A DNA stretch of 64,000 bases. It comes from Seonamhaeicola sp. S2-3 (GTDB taxonomy: Bacteria; Bacteroidota; Bacteroidia; Flavobacteriales; Flavobacteriaceae). The notes under the pieces are model-generated. The model saw nothing but the letters and a program-made list of their open reading frames with translations, had not been told where the DNA came from and made no database searches. The stretch covers positions 3,235,001 through 3,299,000 of the forward strand of contig NZ_CP019389.1 of the NCBI RefSeq assembly GCF_001971785.1. Reading direction: 5' to 3'. This document shows positions 16,777 to 25,428 of the stretch, piece after piece (within the stretch, counting starts at the first letter, position 1; every line of letters starts with the position of its first letter). Both the position numbers and the translations under genes were made by a program.

Positions 16777-19221
16777 TTATTCGCTTCCTAATCTTATGAT
16801 ATCTGCAAATAATCCAGAGGCTGTTACATCTGCTCCAGCACCTGCACCTTTAATAATCATAGGTTGTTTAGGGTAGCGTTCTGTGTAAAACATTACAATA
16901 TTATCGCTTCCTTCTAAATTATAAAACGGGTGTCCTACAGGAATTTCTTGTAAGCTTACACTAGCGTTACCATTATCAAATTTTGCTACGTATTTAAGTT
17001 GGCAATTGTTTGCTTTGGCAGAAGCGTACAAACTTTGGTAGTGATCTTCATCATCAATTAAAGTTTGATAGAAATCGTCAACCGTATCACTTTTTAATCC
17101 AGCTTCAGAAAGGAAAGATTCATTTTTGATATCTTCTAAATTCATTTCAACACCACTTTCTCTTGCTAAAATTAATATCTTTCTTGCTACATCTACACCA
17201 CTTAAATCTATTCTTGGGTCTGGTTCTGTGTAGCCTTCTGCTGCAGCTTGTTTTACAATATCGTAGAATTTAGTAGTGTCGTTAAAATTATTGAACACAA
17301 AGTTTAAACTCCCACTTAATACAGCTTGAATAGACTTAATTTTATCTCCAGAAGCCACAAGATTATTTAAAGTGTCTATTACAGGTAAACCTGCGCCAAC
17401 GTTAGTTTCAAATAAGAAAGGTGCATTGTATTTAAGAGATAAACGTTTTAATTCTTTGTAATTAGCAAAATCACTTGAACACGCTATTTTATTACAAGCT
17501 ACAATAGAAATACTTTCTCTTAAATATTGTGCGTAAAGGTCTGCAACATCTTTGTTTGCAGTAACATCAACAAATATGCTATTGCGTAAATTAAAAGCTT
17601 TAGTTTTTTCAAAGAAGCCTTGCAAAGATGCTTGTTCTCCATTAGCTAAAAGCTCTTTCCATACATTTAAATTTAAACCATGTTCATCAAAAACCATTTT
17701 TCTGGAGTTTGATAAGCCTATAACTCTTAAGTTTATTTTAAGGTTTTCTTTTAAGTATTTGCGTTGTTGCTTAATTTGTTCAACTAAACGTTCTCCTACA
17801 TTTCCAACGCCTGTAATAAATACATTAAGTTGTTTGGTTTTAGACTCAAAGAATTGTTCATGTAATACATTTAAAGCCTTTTTCACATCGTTTTCTGCAA
17901 TAACAACCGAAATGTTTTTTTCTGAAGCGCCCTGTGCAATGGCTCTAACATTTACGTTATTTTTACCTAAAGCACTAAATAATTTGCCGCTAATACCTTG
18001 GTGATTTTTCATGTTATCTCCAACAAGCGCTACAATTGATAGTTTGTCTTCAATTATAATAGGTTCAATTTTATGGAGAGCTATTTCATTTTCAAAAGCA
18101 GTATCAATAGCTTTTTTAGCAATTTGCGCATCTTTTGCTTCAACCCCTAAACAAATAGAGTGTTCTGAAGATGCTTGAGTTATTAAAATAATATTGATTT
18201 TTTCTTGAGAAAGCGTTTCAAATAATCGTTTTGAAAACCCTGGAATACCTATCATTCCACTACCTTCAAGAGTTAATAATGCAATATTACCAATGTTGCT
18301 AATGCCCTTTACAGGTTTGTTAGAGTTTATAGCGTCATTTGAAATTTTAGTACCAGCTGCTTTAGGATCTAAAGTGTTTTTAATGAAAATTGGTATTTCT
18401 AAATCTAATACGGGCTGTACAGTAGGTGGGTATAGCACTTTTGCACCAAAATGCGATAACTCCATAGCTTCTTGGTAAGAAATCTCTTCTATAGGATAAG
18501 CATGTTTAACAATTTTAGGGTTGGTAGTAAACATACCACTTACATCTGTCCAAATCTCTAACTGTTTAACTTTTAAAGCAGCAGCAACAATAGCAGCAGT
18601 AAAATCAGAGCCACCACGCCCTAAAGTAGTTTGTTCTCCAAGTGTTGAATTTGCTACAAAACCAGGTAAAATAGTGATTTTTTGTGAAGCAGATTTAAAA
18701 TAATCTTGAATATTTTTATTAGTAATGCTATAGTTTACTTCTGCTTTTGTAAAATTAGAATTGGTTATAATAAGCTCTTGAGAATTTTTACGTTCTGCCG
18801 ATAAGCCTTTACTTTTCATAGTTTCAGCAATAATGAAAGAGGATAACAACTCTCCATAACTTACTAACTTATCAGATGTTTTAGGCGATAATTCATTAAT
18901 TAAATAAATACCTTCTAATAAACTTTTTAACGCCTTTAAATTTTCCTCAACAAAAGCTATAACATTGCTGTTATTGTTTGGTATTAGTTCATTTATTATG
19001 CTTAAATGAATGTCTTTTATTGTTGTGAAAACTTTAGAGTATTCAGAATCTTTATTTTGAGCCAGTTTCCCTGCTAAAAGTAATTTATCTGTAATGCCTC
19101 CAACTGCAGAAACTACACATATTACAGAATCGTTTTTAGAATAATCTTCTAAAATATTTATAACGTTATTTATGTTTTTTGAAGAACCTACAGATGTTCC
19201 TCCAAATTTTAAAACTTTCAT
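16777..19221 (-). CDS. thrA: Bifunctional aspartate kinase / homoserine dehydrogenase I
   Basis: An 814-residue fusion. The kinase half opens KFGGTSVGSSKNINN and contains GRGGSDFTAAI; two ACT-type regulatory segments follow around residues 310-455 (for example SEHSICLGVEAKDAQ and ISVVIAEND); the dehydrogenase half begins NVFITGVGNVGERLVEQ and contains the catalytic-region AAAEGYTEPDPRIDLSGVD. It makes homoserine from aspartate with NAD(P)H and ATP. The ACT region implies feedback control by threonine, and the leader peptide upstream adds expression control. Confidence 0.96.
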   Translation of the reverse strand: MKVLKFGGTSVGSSKNINNVINILEDYSKNDSVICVVSAVGGITDKLLLAGKLAQNKDSEYSKVFTTIKDIHLSIINELIPNNNSNVIAFVEENLKALKSLLEGIYLINELSPKTSDKLVSYGELLSSFIIAETMKSKGLSAERKNSQELIITNSNFTKAEVNYSITNKNIQDYFKSASQKITILPGFVANSTLGEQTTLGRGGSDFTAAIVAAALKVKQLEIWTDVSGMFTTNPKIVKHAYPIEEISYQEAMELSHFGAKVLYPPTVQPVLDLEIPIFIKNTLDPKAAGTKISNDAINSNKPVKGISNIGNIALLTLEGSGMIGIPGFSKRLFETLSQEKINIILITQASSEHSICLGVEAKDAQIAKKAIDTAFENEIALHKIEPIIIEDKLSIVALVGDNMKNHQGISGKLFSALGKNNVNVRAIAQGASEKNISVVIAENDVKKALNVLHEQFFESKTKQLNVFITGVGNVGERLVEQIKQQRKYLKENLKINLRVIGLSNSRKMVFDEHGLNLNVWKELLANGEQASLQGFFEKTKAFNLRNSIFVDVTANKDVADLYAQYLRESISIVACNKIACSSDFANYKELKRLSLKYNAPFLFETNVGAGLPVIDTLNNLVASGDKIKSIQAVLSGSLNFVFNNFNDTTKFYDIVKQAAAEGYTEPDPRIDLSGVDVARKILILARESGVEMNLEDIKNESFLSEAGLKSDTVDDFYQTLIDDEDHYQSLYASAKANNCQLKYVAKFDNGNASVSLQEIPVGHPFYNLEGSDNIVMFYTERYPKQPMIIKGAGAGADVTASGLFADIIRLGSE

Positions 19222-19306
19222 TGTTTAATGAATTGATAATTGAAAAAATATTTTTTTGAATTGTGATTATTATTAAAACCACAAATATAGCCTGAAGTAT
19301 ATATAA

Positions 19307-19411
19307 TTAACAACCCCAAAGGGTAGTTGTTGTAGTATTACCAATAAAAGAAGTTGTTCCTTTGGTAAAAGAAGCGAAAGTAAATCTTATATTTTGGTCT
19401 AAATGATTCAT
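19307..19411 (-). CDS. thrL: Threonine-rich leader peptide of the thr operon
   Basis: A 34-codon ORF that ends 85 bp before thrA. It starts MNHLDQNIRFTF and ends GTTSFIGNTTTTTLWGC, with five consecutive Thr codons just before the stop and nine Thr among the 34 codons. Such runs in front of thr operons serve as sensors of charged tRNA-Thr in attenuation. I chose the ATG at 19409-19411; an in-frame ATG at 19522 would give a 71-residue form. A -7 box TACTTTTG lies 21 bp upstream of the short form. The symbol is by analogy; there is no homology to E. coli ThrL beyond the Thr run. Confidence 0.68.
   Translation of the reverse strand: MNHLDQNIRFTFASFTKGTTSFIGNTTTTTLWGC
19309..19331 (-). promoter_or_regulatory. 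Hairpin overlapping the Thr codons of the leader
   Basis: AACAAC-CCC pairs with GGG-(TA bulge)-GTTGTT around a three-base loop. The hairpin covers the Thr run and stop codon, where a stalled ribosome would prevent it from forming. Downstream up to thrA only AT-rich, weak stems are seen, so the terminator partner expected in classic attenuation is not obvious. Confidence 0.45.
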
Positions 19412-19432
19412 AGATGCTATGATAATACAACC

Positions 19433-19440
19433 CAAAAGTA
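19433..19440 (-). promoter_or_regulatory. Putative thr operon -7 box
   Basis: TACTTTTG on the minus strand fits TAnnTTTG and would start the transcript just upstream of the short leader ORF. The -33 position carries only a T-run, so support is partial. Confidence 0.45.
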
Positions 19441-19564
19441 TTACATTTAACCTAATAAAAAAACTAAAACTTTTTTTTTGTAAAATTCTTAAATAGAATC
19501 CATATTCTTTTAAGAAATTCAACGTATTTATAAAACAATTAGAAAATCAATAATTTAACAATTA

Positions 19565-21124
19565 ATGAAAATATTCTCTAGAGAACAGATTTATGAAGGC
19601 GATAAATTAACCGCTGAACGGCAAAACATAACTTCAACAGATTTAATGGAACGTGCAGCTACCCAAATTTTTAATTGGATACACACGCGCATGCAAGGAG
19701 CACAAGTACCTATTCATGTATTTTGTGGTATAGGAAATAATGGCGGAGATGGTTTAGTACTGGCAAGGCATTTAATTTTGCACGGATATAATGTTAAAAC
19801 TTATGTAGTTAATTATAGTGATAAGCGTTCAAAAGACTTTTTAATTAATTATGATAGAATTAAAAATGTTACTAAAGAATGGCCTATTTTAATGACAAGT
19901 GAAGAAGATTTTCCTCAAATTCATCCAGATGATATTATTGTAGATGCCATTTTTGGTATTGGATTAAATCGTCCTGTGGTAGATTGGGTTAAAAACCTTT
20001 TTAAACATTTTAGAACCACAAAGGCGTTTACACTTTCGGTTGATATTCCTTCTGGTTTAAGAACAGATGCAGTTCCTGAAAATGAAGACGATGTTGTTTG
20101 GGCAGGATTTACGCTAAGTTTTGCTTCTCCTAAATTAGTATTCTTTTTACCAGAAACTGCAAAATATACGGCACAATGGCAAGTTTTAGACATTGGTTTA
20201 GATCAAGAGTTTCTCCACACTACGGTTACAGATGTTGAACTTATAGGCAAGTTTGAAGTTTTACCTAATTATATCCCTAGAAATAAATTTTCACATAAAG
20301 GGCAATTTGGACATAGTTTAATAATTGGAGGAAGCTACGGTAAAATAGGCGCAGTAACATTGGCTAGTAAAGCTACCTTGTCTGCTGGGGCGGGATTAGT
20401 ATCGGTTTTTATTCCTAAATGTGGATACAATATTATGCAATCTGCTTTTCCTGAAGCTATGGTAATTACAGATGCTGATGAAGAAATAATTACAAATATT
20501 AACTTTGAAATAGAGCCAACTGTAGTAGGCATTGGAATAGGAGCAGGAACTAATGAAAAAACAGCAAAAGCTTTTGAGACATTTTTAAAAGAAAACAAAG
20601 CGCCTTTAGTAATTGATGCAGATGGTATTAATATGCTTTCTAAAAACAAGGATTTATTAAAATTATTACCAGAAAATACAGTTTTAACACCACACCCCAA
20701 GGAACTTGAGCGTTTAATAGGAACTTGGAAAAACGACTTTGATAAATTAGAAAAAGTAAAAGCGTTTTCAAAAAAGTATAAGACAATTGTAGTTATAAAA
20801 GGTGCTAATACTATTACTGTTTTAGAAGATAAACTTTATATAAATACTACCGGGAACCCAGGGTTATCAACCGCAGGTAGTGGCGATGTTTTAATGGGAA
20901 TAATAACAGGACTAATTTCACAAGGATATAATCCTTTAGTGGCATCTATTTTTGGAGTGTATTTACATGGAAAATCGGCAGATATAGCTGTTGGAGATTA
21001 TGGGTATGAAAGCTTAATAGCCAGCCATATTATTGAATATTTAGGTGAAGCTTATATAGATTTATTTAAACAACCAGAGCAACAACAAGCACCCGAAGCG
21101 AATAGTGAAGAAAAGGAACAATAA
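19565..21124 (+). CDS. nnr: Bifunctional NAD(P)H-hydrate epimerase / ADP-dependent NAD(P)H-hydrate dehydratase
   Basis: A 519-residue two-domain metabolite-repair enzyme that restores damaged NADHX and NADPHX. The N-terminal YjeF_N epimerase part contains CGIGNNGGDGLVLARHL; the C-terminal ribokinase-like dehydratase part contains HKGQFGHSLIIGGSYGKIG, VIDADGINML, LTPHPKELERL and the catalytic NPGLSTAGSGDVLMGI. The Gln- and Glu-rich tail (PEQQQAPEANSEEKEQ) is extra. It stands alone, divergent from the thr operon and followed by a clear terminator. Confidence 0.95.
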   Translation: MKIFSREQIYEGDKLTAERQNITSTDLMERAATQIFNWIHTRMQGAQVPIHVFCGIGNNGGDGLVLARHLILHGYNVKTYVVNYSDKRSKDFLINYDRIKNVTKEWPILMTSEEDFPQIHPDDIIVDAIFGIGLNRPVVDWVKNLFKHFRTTKAFTLSVDIPSGLRTDAVPENEDDVVWAGFTLSFASPKLVFFLPETAKYTAQWQVLDIGLDQEFLHTTVTDVELIGKFEVLPNYIPRNKFSHKGQFGHSLIIGGSYGKIGAVTLASKATLSAGAGLVSVFIPKCGYNIMQSAFPEAMVITDADEEIITNINFEIEPTVVGIGIGAGTNEKTAKAFETFLKENKAPLVIDADGINMLSKNKDLLKLLPENTVLTPHPKELERLIGTWKNDFDKLEKVKAFSKKYKTIVVIKGANTITVLEDKLYINTTGNPGLSTAGSGDVLMGIITGLISQGYNPLVASIFGVYLHGKSADIAVGDYGYESLIASHIIEYLGEAYIDLFKQPEQQQAPEANSEEKEQ

Positions 21125-21159
21125 GTGGTTGCTGTAAATAGTTTCACTTTATAAAATAT

Positions 21160-21183
21160 AAAAGCCTCTTAAAAGAGGCTTTT
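21160..21183 (+). terminator. Intrinsic terminator after nnr
   Basis: AAAAGCCTCTT and AAGAGGCTTTT form an 11-bp stem with a two-base loop, followed by TATATTTG. It is also placed to end the minus-strand lipoprotein gene ending at 21203. Confidence 0.8.
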
Positions 21184-21202
21184 ATATTTGAAAAATAATT
21201 TT

Positions 21203-22252
21203 TTAGATTTTTAACTTATCAAAAAGTTCAATAAGTTTTGGGCTTGATGGTCTTGGTGCATTGGCATCTACCACATTACCATCAGGGTCAATTAAAATAA
21301 ATCTGGGAATACCTCTTATTTGATAGCCTTGAACAAAATCTGATTTCCAATCCTTATCAGCTAATAATTGAATACCACCCATATTTTTTTCAGCAATCAT
21401 TTTTTTCCATCCCTCAACAGAGGCTGCTTTTTTTGCTTCGGGAGTTTCTCCTTTATATCCTCTACCATTATCAACAGAAATACTTACAAACTCAATGTTT
21501 TTGTTATGATACTTTTTTTCAATTTCTTGCAAAAATGGAATTTCTCTTTTGCATGGTCCACACCAAGTAGCCCAAATATCAACATATACATATTTTCCTT
21601 TTAAATCACTTAAAGATGTGGTGCCACCTTTATAATTTTGATAGTTCTCAAAAGTAGGAGAGGGCTTGCCAACAAAATCTGCATACTGATTAGCCATGGC
21701 TTTTTGTTGCTTATATACATTTAAAAGACCTTCTTCTAATTTATTAAAACTAGCTGTTTCATTTGCAAAAACTGTAGAATCTACTTTTTTTGAACTTTCT
21801 AATAATTCAATAAAGCTTTTTTTGGCATCTGCTACTTTTACTTTAAAAGTTTCTTCTTCTAAATCTAATAAATCAGGCGTTAATAGTTTTTCTTGTAAAA
21901 GTGCTTTTTTAGCTAAATAGTTACTAGTTTCAGAACCTTTTCCTGTATAGGTTATAGTTTCATCAAACTCTTTTGTGTCTAGAGTTAAATTAATGTTGGC
22001 ATCATTTTCAAGAAATAAATTGGTAGACTCTTTACCATCAAAAAGATTAAAAATTCCAGCTTTAACTTTTAAGGTATCTTTAAAAGTGCCATCTTCATTA
22101 ACTTTAATTGTTTTTGAGTAATCTCTAGATCTTACAACTAAAGAGTCACTGTTTTTATTTGTTATTTTACCAGATAATGTTACATAATCTTTAGGTTCTT
22201 GTTTACAAGAAACAAGCGCTAACACAAATAATACTGAAAGTAGATTTTTCAT
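21203..22252 (-). CDS. TlpA-like thioredoxin-fold lipoprotein with DUF4369-like N-terminal domain
   Basis: A 349-residue exported lipoprotein. From the ATG 22250-22252 the signal peptide MKNLLSVLFVLALVSC ends in a lipobox Cys at residue 16. Residues about 25-130 look like the beta-rich DUF4369 domain that often precedes such reductases, then a helical spacer, then a thioredoxin domain with WATWCGPCKRE (CGPC at 231-234) and a cis-Pro region RGIPRFILID. It probably reduces disulfides in periplasmic proteins. An ATG eight codons upstream is in frame but spoils the signal peptide. Confidence 0.88.
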   Translation of the reverse strand: MKNLLSVLFVLALVSCKQEPKDYVTLSGKITNKNSDSLVVRSRDYSKTIKVNEDGTFKDTLKVKAGIFNLFDGKESTNLFLENDANINLTLDTKEFDETITYTGKGSETSNYLAKKALLQEKLLTPDLLDLEEETFKVKVADAKKSFIELLESSKKVDSTVFANETASFNKLEEGLLNVYKQQKAMANQYADFVGKPSPTFENYQNYKGGTTSLSDLKGKYVYVDIWATWCGPCKREIPFLQEIEKKYHNKNIEFVSISVDNGRGYKGETPEAKKAASVEGWKKMIAEKNMGGIQLLADKDWKSDFVQGYQIRGIPRFILIDPDGNVVDANAPRPSSPKLIELFDKLKI

Positions 22253-22357
22253 TAATAAAATTTTAATTTTTACCAAAAATAACTATTTATTGTACTTATA
22301 ACATCAATTTTTGTTTATAATTAACATTTGGTTATGTTAAAACAAAATTGATGATTT

Positions 22358-23212
22358 TTATAATTTAAAAACTAATTTGTTGTATTCTACAGTTTTTGGA
22401 ATAATATTTAAAGATAATAACTCTTTTTGTATTTTATTTACGGTTTTTTCATCAATAACGTTTTGAGACCATTCTGTTAAGCCTAACCATTCTTGAACAT
22501 CTTCTAGTTTTTGTTCATATCTGTTAGCTATGGTTTTATCTATACTAGGTATGTGTTTAAAGTCTTTAGTGGTATTGTTTATAATATTGAGAATAGTTTT
22601 TAAAGTGTCTTTTTCGTTTTCAATAAAATCTTCTCTAACAGCAATTACAAAACAAGGCCATGGAGTAGGGCAATCACCTACACTTCTAAAGGTGCCATTA
22701 TCAACTAAAGGTTTTGTGGTGAATTTTTCCCACATAAAATAATCGGCAGTACCGTTTTTTAAACCTTCAACTGCACCATCTAAGTTTTTAATAACTTCAA
22801 AATTTAAATCTTTTTCTAAATTCCAATTATTGTTTTTGGCATTTATGTAAGCCATTAAATGAGAACCAGATCCATATCTACTAATGGCTGCTTTGGTTCC
22901 TTTTAAACTTGCAATAGAATTATATTTTGAGTTTGCAGCTACGTGTATGCCCCATATTAATGGCGATTTAACAAATGTTTGTACTATTTTACTAGGGTTT
23001 CCTGCTATAATATCTTTTATGATACCTTCGGTAAGAATAACGGCTATATCAATATCCTTTTCTCTTAATGCTTTACACATTGCACCTGTGCCTCCATAAT
23101 AATCATGCCACCTTAAGTTAATACCTTGGTCTTTATATTCGCCATTTTTCAAGGTTAAATACCAAGCTAAATTGAAGTGTTCTGGTACACCACCTATATT
23201 TACGTTCTTCAT
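22358..23212 (-). CDS. Substrate-binding-like protein without signal peptide (NMT1/SsuA-type fold)
   Basis: A 284-residue protein with the type 2 periplasmic-binding-protein pattern: NIGGVPEHFNLAWYLTLKNG at the start (binding-site opening), YYGGTGAMCKALREKDIDIAV, then SLKGTKAAISRYGSGSH and DGAVEGLKNGTADYF. It has no signal peptide or lipobox and no ABC permease or ATPase beside it. It therefore probably works in the cytoplasm as a binding protein or enzyme. It starts 10 bp after a nucleoside phosphorylase gene, so the pair probably forms an operon. Ligand unknown. Confidence 0.72.
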   Translation of the reverse strand: MKNVNIGGVPEHFNLAWYLTLKNGEYKDQGINLRWHDYYGGTGAMCKALREKDIDIAVILTEGIIKDIIAGNPSKIVQTFVKSPLIWGIHVAANSKYNSIASLKGTKAAISRYGSGSHLMAYINAKNNNWNLEKDLNFEVIKNLDGAVEGLKNGTADYFMWEKFTTKPLVDNGTFRSVGDCPTPWPCFVIAVREDFIENEKDTLKTILNIINNTTKDFKHIPSIDKTIANRYEQKLEDVQEWLGLTEWSQNVIDEKTVNKIQKELLSLNIIPKTVEYNKLVFKL

Positions 23213-23222
23213 ATTAATTTAT

Positions 23223-24092
23223 CTATTCTACAATTTTGTTTAGTGTATAAGTAATGAGCTCTTCAACTGCTTTAGATGGATTTTTACTAAAATTACCTGT
23301 AGCTCTATTTGCAATTATAGCATTGAGAGAAACAGCATGATGCCCCAATAATTTTGATAAACCAAAAATGGCTGAAGTTTCCATTTCAAGGTTAGTAATT
23401 TTGAGACCGTTGTAGTTAAAAGTATCCATATTATGATTTAACTCAGGGTCATGAACAGGTAATCTTAGTACACGCCCTTGCGGGCCATAAAAACCACCCG
23501 CAGTAGCTGTCATTCCTTTGTGAGTTTCATCACTTTCCAGTCTTTTTTCAAGAGTGCTACTATTTTTAACTACAATTGGTTTTGCTTTATTGCTATCCCA
23601 ATTAGTTTGTTTTATAAAGGCATCTTCAATATCGGGGTTTTTTATGTCATTTATTTGATAATAATGTAGCATACCGTTTAAGTCTAGTCCGTATTGACTT
23701 AAAACAAATGCATCTACAGGAATTTCTTTTTGAAGTGAACCTGAAGTACCAACTCTAATTATATCAAGACTTGTGAGTTTCTCTTTTGGCTGTCTAGTTT
23801 CCAAATTAATATTAACTAGCGCATCTAGTTCATTTAAAACAATATCTATATTATCTGGACCAATACCTGTTGATATTACAGAAATATGCTTGCCTTTATA
23901 ATATCCTGTATGTGTTTTGAACTCACGTTTTTGAGTTTTAAACTCAACGGAATCAAAATGTTTTGAAATTTTATCTACGCGGTTTTGATCGCCAACAAAA
24001 ATGATAGTGTTAGCAATGTTTTCGGGTTTTAAGTTTAAATGATAGACACTCCCGTCTGGATTTAAAATGAGTTCAGATTCTTTAATGGGCAT
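23223..24092 (-). CDS. Nucleoside phosphorylase (uridine phosphorylase-like)
   Basis: A 289-residue member of the PNP/UDP family. Visible features are the phosphate-binding IIFVGDQNRVDKI, the STGIGPDNIDIVLNELDAL block, IRVGTSGSLQ and the base/ribose site ITNLEMETSAIFGLSKLLGH, where the MET(S) motif binds ribose. It likely splits a nucleoside with phosphate. The substrate, uridine or a purine, is not fixed by sequence. It overlaps the upstream DUF1835 gene by 11 bp and is followed closely by the substrate-binding-like protein. Confidence 0.85.
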   Translation of the reverse strand: MPIKESELILNPDGSVYHLNLKPENIANTIIFVGDQNRVDKISKHFDSVEFKTQKREFKTHTGYYKGKHISVISTGIGPDNIDIVLNELDALVNINLETRQPKEKLTSLDIIRVGTSGSLQKEIPVDAFVLSQYGLDLNGMLHYYQINDIKNPDIEDAFIKQTNWDSNKAKPIVVKNSSTLEKRLESDETHKGMTATAGGFYGPQGRVLRLPVHDPELNHNMDTFNYNGLKITNLEMETSAIFGLSKLLGHHAVSLNAIIANRATGNFSKNPSKAVEELITYTLNKIVE

Positions 24093-25023
24093 TTATTATG
24101 GTTTTTACCAGTTTATTTTCTTTTGCATTGAATTGGAAATCTAATTTTTTTACACCACCAAAAATGGTTTTATCATTTATTTCGGCAGAAAAATTATATT
24201 GCTCTAACAAGGCTTCATACCCTTTTCTGTTTAGTTTAATGCTTTTTTCATCTTCATGGTAAAATATAGATAGCTGGTCTATAATTCTACCTAGTTGCAT
24301 ATCGCTAAACCCGTAAAACCCTTGATAGTTAAGCGCATAACCCAATAAGTGGTGCTTAGATTTAATGGTGTTTTTATTAATTATTCCTAGAATATTTTTC
24401 TCTAAGGTACTTAATCCACTTTTACTATCTGGAAATCGTTCTAAGTGTGCTTTTAAACAATTACTTAAATAATCAAACGACGAACTTTTAACAATAAAGG
24501 GTTTAAATAAATTATGATCTTTACCATTGTATATTTGCCAAAGTGTTTCGGCTAATTCAATATCATCTTCACTTAACCTAATCCTGTTGTTATAATGGTT
24601 TTTTAATTGTTCAGCATTTAACTCTGATAACGCTTTTAAGTTTTTACTACCTTTAACAAAACCACTGCAAACCAAATAAAGCGGAAGGTTAATATGCTTT
24701 TGCTTAATAAGACTTATTACTGCAATAAGGTTAATATGGCAAAATAAATCGTATTCAAACCAAAGAATTATTTCAGAAACATCTTCAAGATTATCTAGTT
24801 TATTTATTTCAGTTTTAAAAGCATCAACATCTAAATATACATTATAAGTTGCGCTAAAAAAATTAGTTCTAGCTTTAAAAAACTCTTTAGATAAGATATT
24901 TACATGAGTTGGCCCTTCACAAAGCATTTCATGCCATGTGATAATATTTCCTTTGTAGCCATAATCATTAAGGTAATTAGTTAAAACACTACCGTTAGTA
25001 ATATGCAGTTGACTTTTTTTCAT
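24082..25023 (-). CDS. DUF1835 domain-containing protein
   Basis: A 313-residue protein whose opening, LHITNGSVLTNYLND, then IITWHEMLCEGPTH, matches DUF1835. The family is widespread but uncharacterised. The C-terminal third (GYALNYQGFYGFSDMQLGR) looks helical and may be a winged-helix-like region. It begins two bases after the SUI1-like gene ends and overlaps the nucleoside phosphorylase, so the four genes from 22358 to 25355 probably form one transcript. Confidence 0.78.
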   Translation of the reverse strand: MKKSQLHITNGSVLTNYLNDYGYKGNIITWHEMLCEGPTHVNILSKEFFKARTNFFSATYNVYLDVDAFKTEINKLDNLEDVSEIILWFEYDLFCHINLIAVISLIKQKHINLPLYLVCSGFVKGSKNLKALSELNAEQLKNHYNNRIRLSEDDIELAETLWQIYNGKDHNLFKPFIVKSSSFDYLSNCLKAHLERFPDSKSGLSTLEKNILGIINKNTIKSKHHLLGYALNYQGFYGFSDMQLGRIIDQLSIFYHEDEKSIKLNRKGYEALLEQYNFSAEINDKTIFGGVKKLDFQFNAKENKLVKTIINAH

Positions 25024-25025
25024 GC

Positions 25026-25355
25026 TTAGCCACCAACACGTTTTACTTTAAACCCTTTGTTTTTTAAAATATCCATTATTTTATCTCGGTAATCTCCTTG
25101 AATAATAATTTTATCATCTTTAAAACTACCACCAACGCTTAATTGCTTTTTTAAATCTTTGGCTAATAGTTTAAAATCTTCTGTAGCACCAGTATAGCCT
25201 TCTAAAATAGTAATGGGTTTGCCTTTACGTTTTTCGTATTTGCAAATAATTGGATCATCTTGAATCCAGAGGTTGTCACTTTCATTAATATCTTCTGAAG
25301 TGTTTTCAGAAACATGGTCTGGAAATAAATTTTTAAGTTGATCTTGTAAATCCAT
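25026..25355 (-). CDS. SUI1/YciH family translation factor
   Basis: A 109-residue protein with an acidic N-terminal part and a SUI1 fold (eIF1-like). The C-terminal stretch LKKQLSVGGSFKDDKIIIQG followed by DYRDKIMDILKNKGF is the family core, with the conserved GGS and QGD elements. Bacterial members such as E. coli YciH are thought to affect start-codon fidelity. It leads the small operon that runs on to DUF1835. Confidence 0.9.
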   Translation of the reverse strand: MDLQDQLKNLFPDHVSENTSEDINESDNLWIQDDPIICKYEKRKGKPITILEGYTGATEDFKLLAKDLKKQLSVGGSFKDDKIIIQGDYRDKIMDILKNKGFKVKRVGG

Positions 25356-25428
25356 TTTTTCGGTAGTATTTTTAAAGCAAGCAAGCAGTGATGTTTATTT
25401 TGTTTGATATTAGAGACTGCAATCCTTT

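Noticed and set aside
22321-22340. Inverted repeat TTAACAT-N6-ATGTTAA
   Set aside because: Seven-base AT arms in an AT-rich gap; no copy elsewhere in the window and no link to a regulator.
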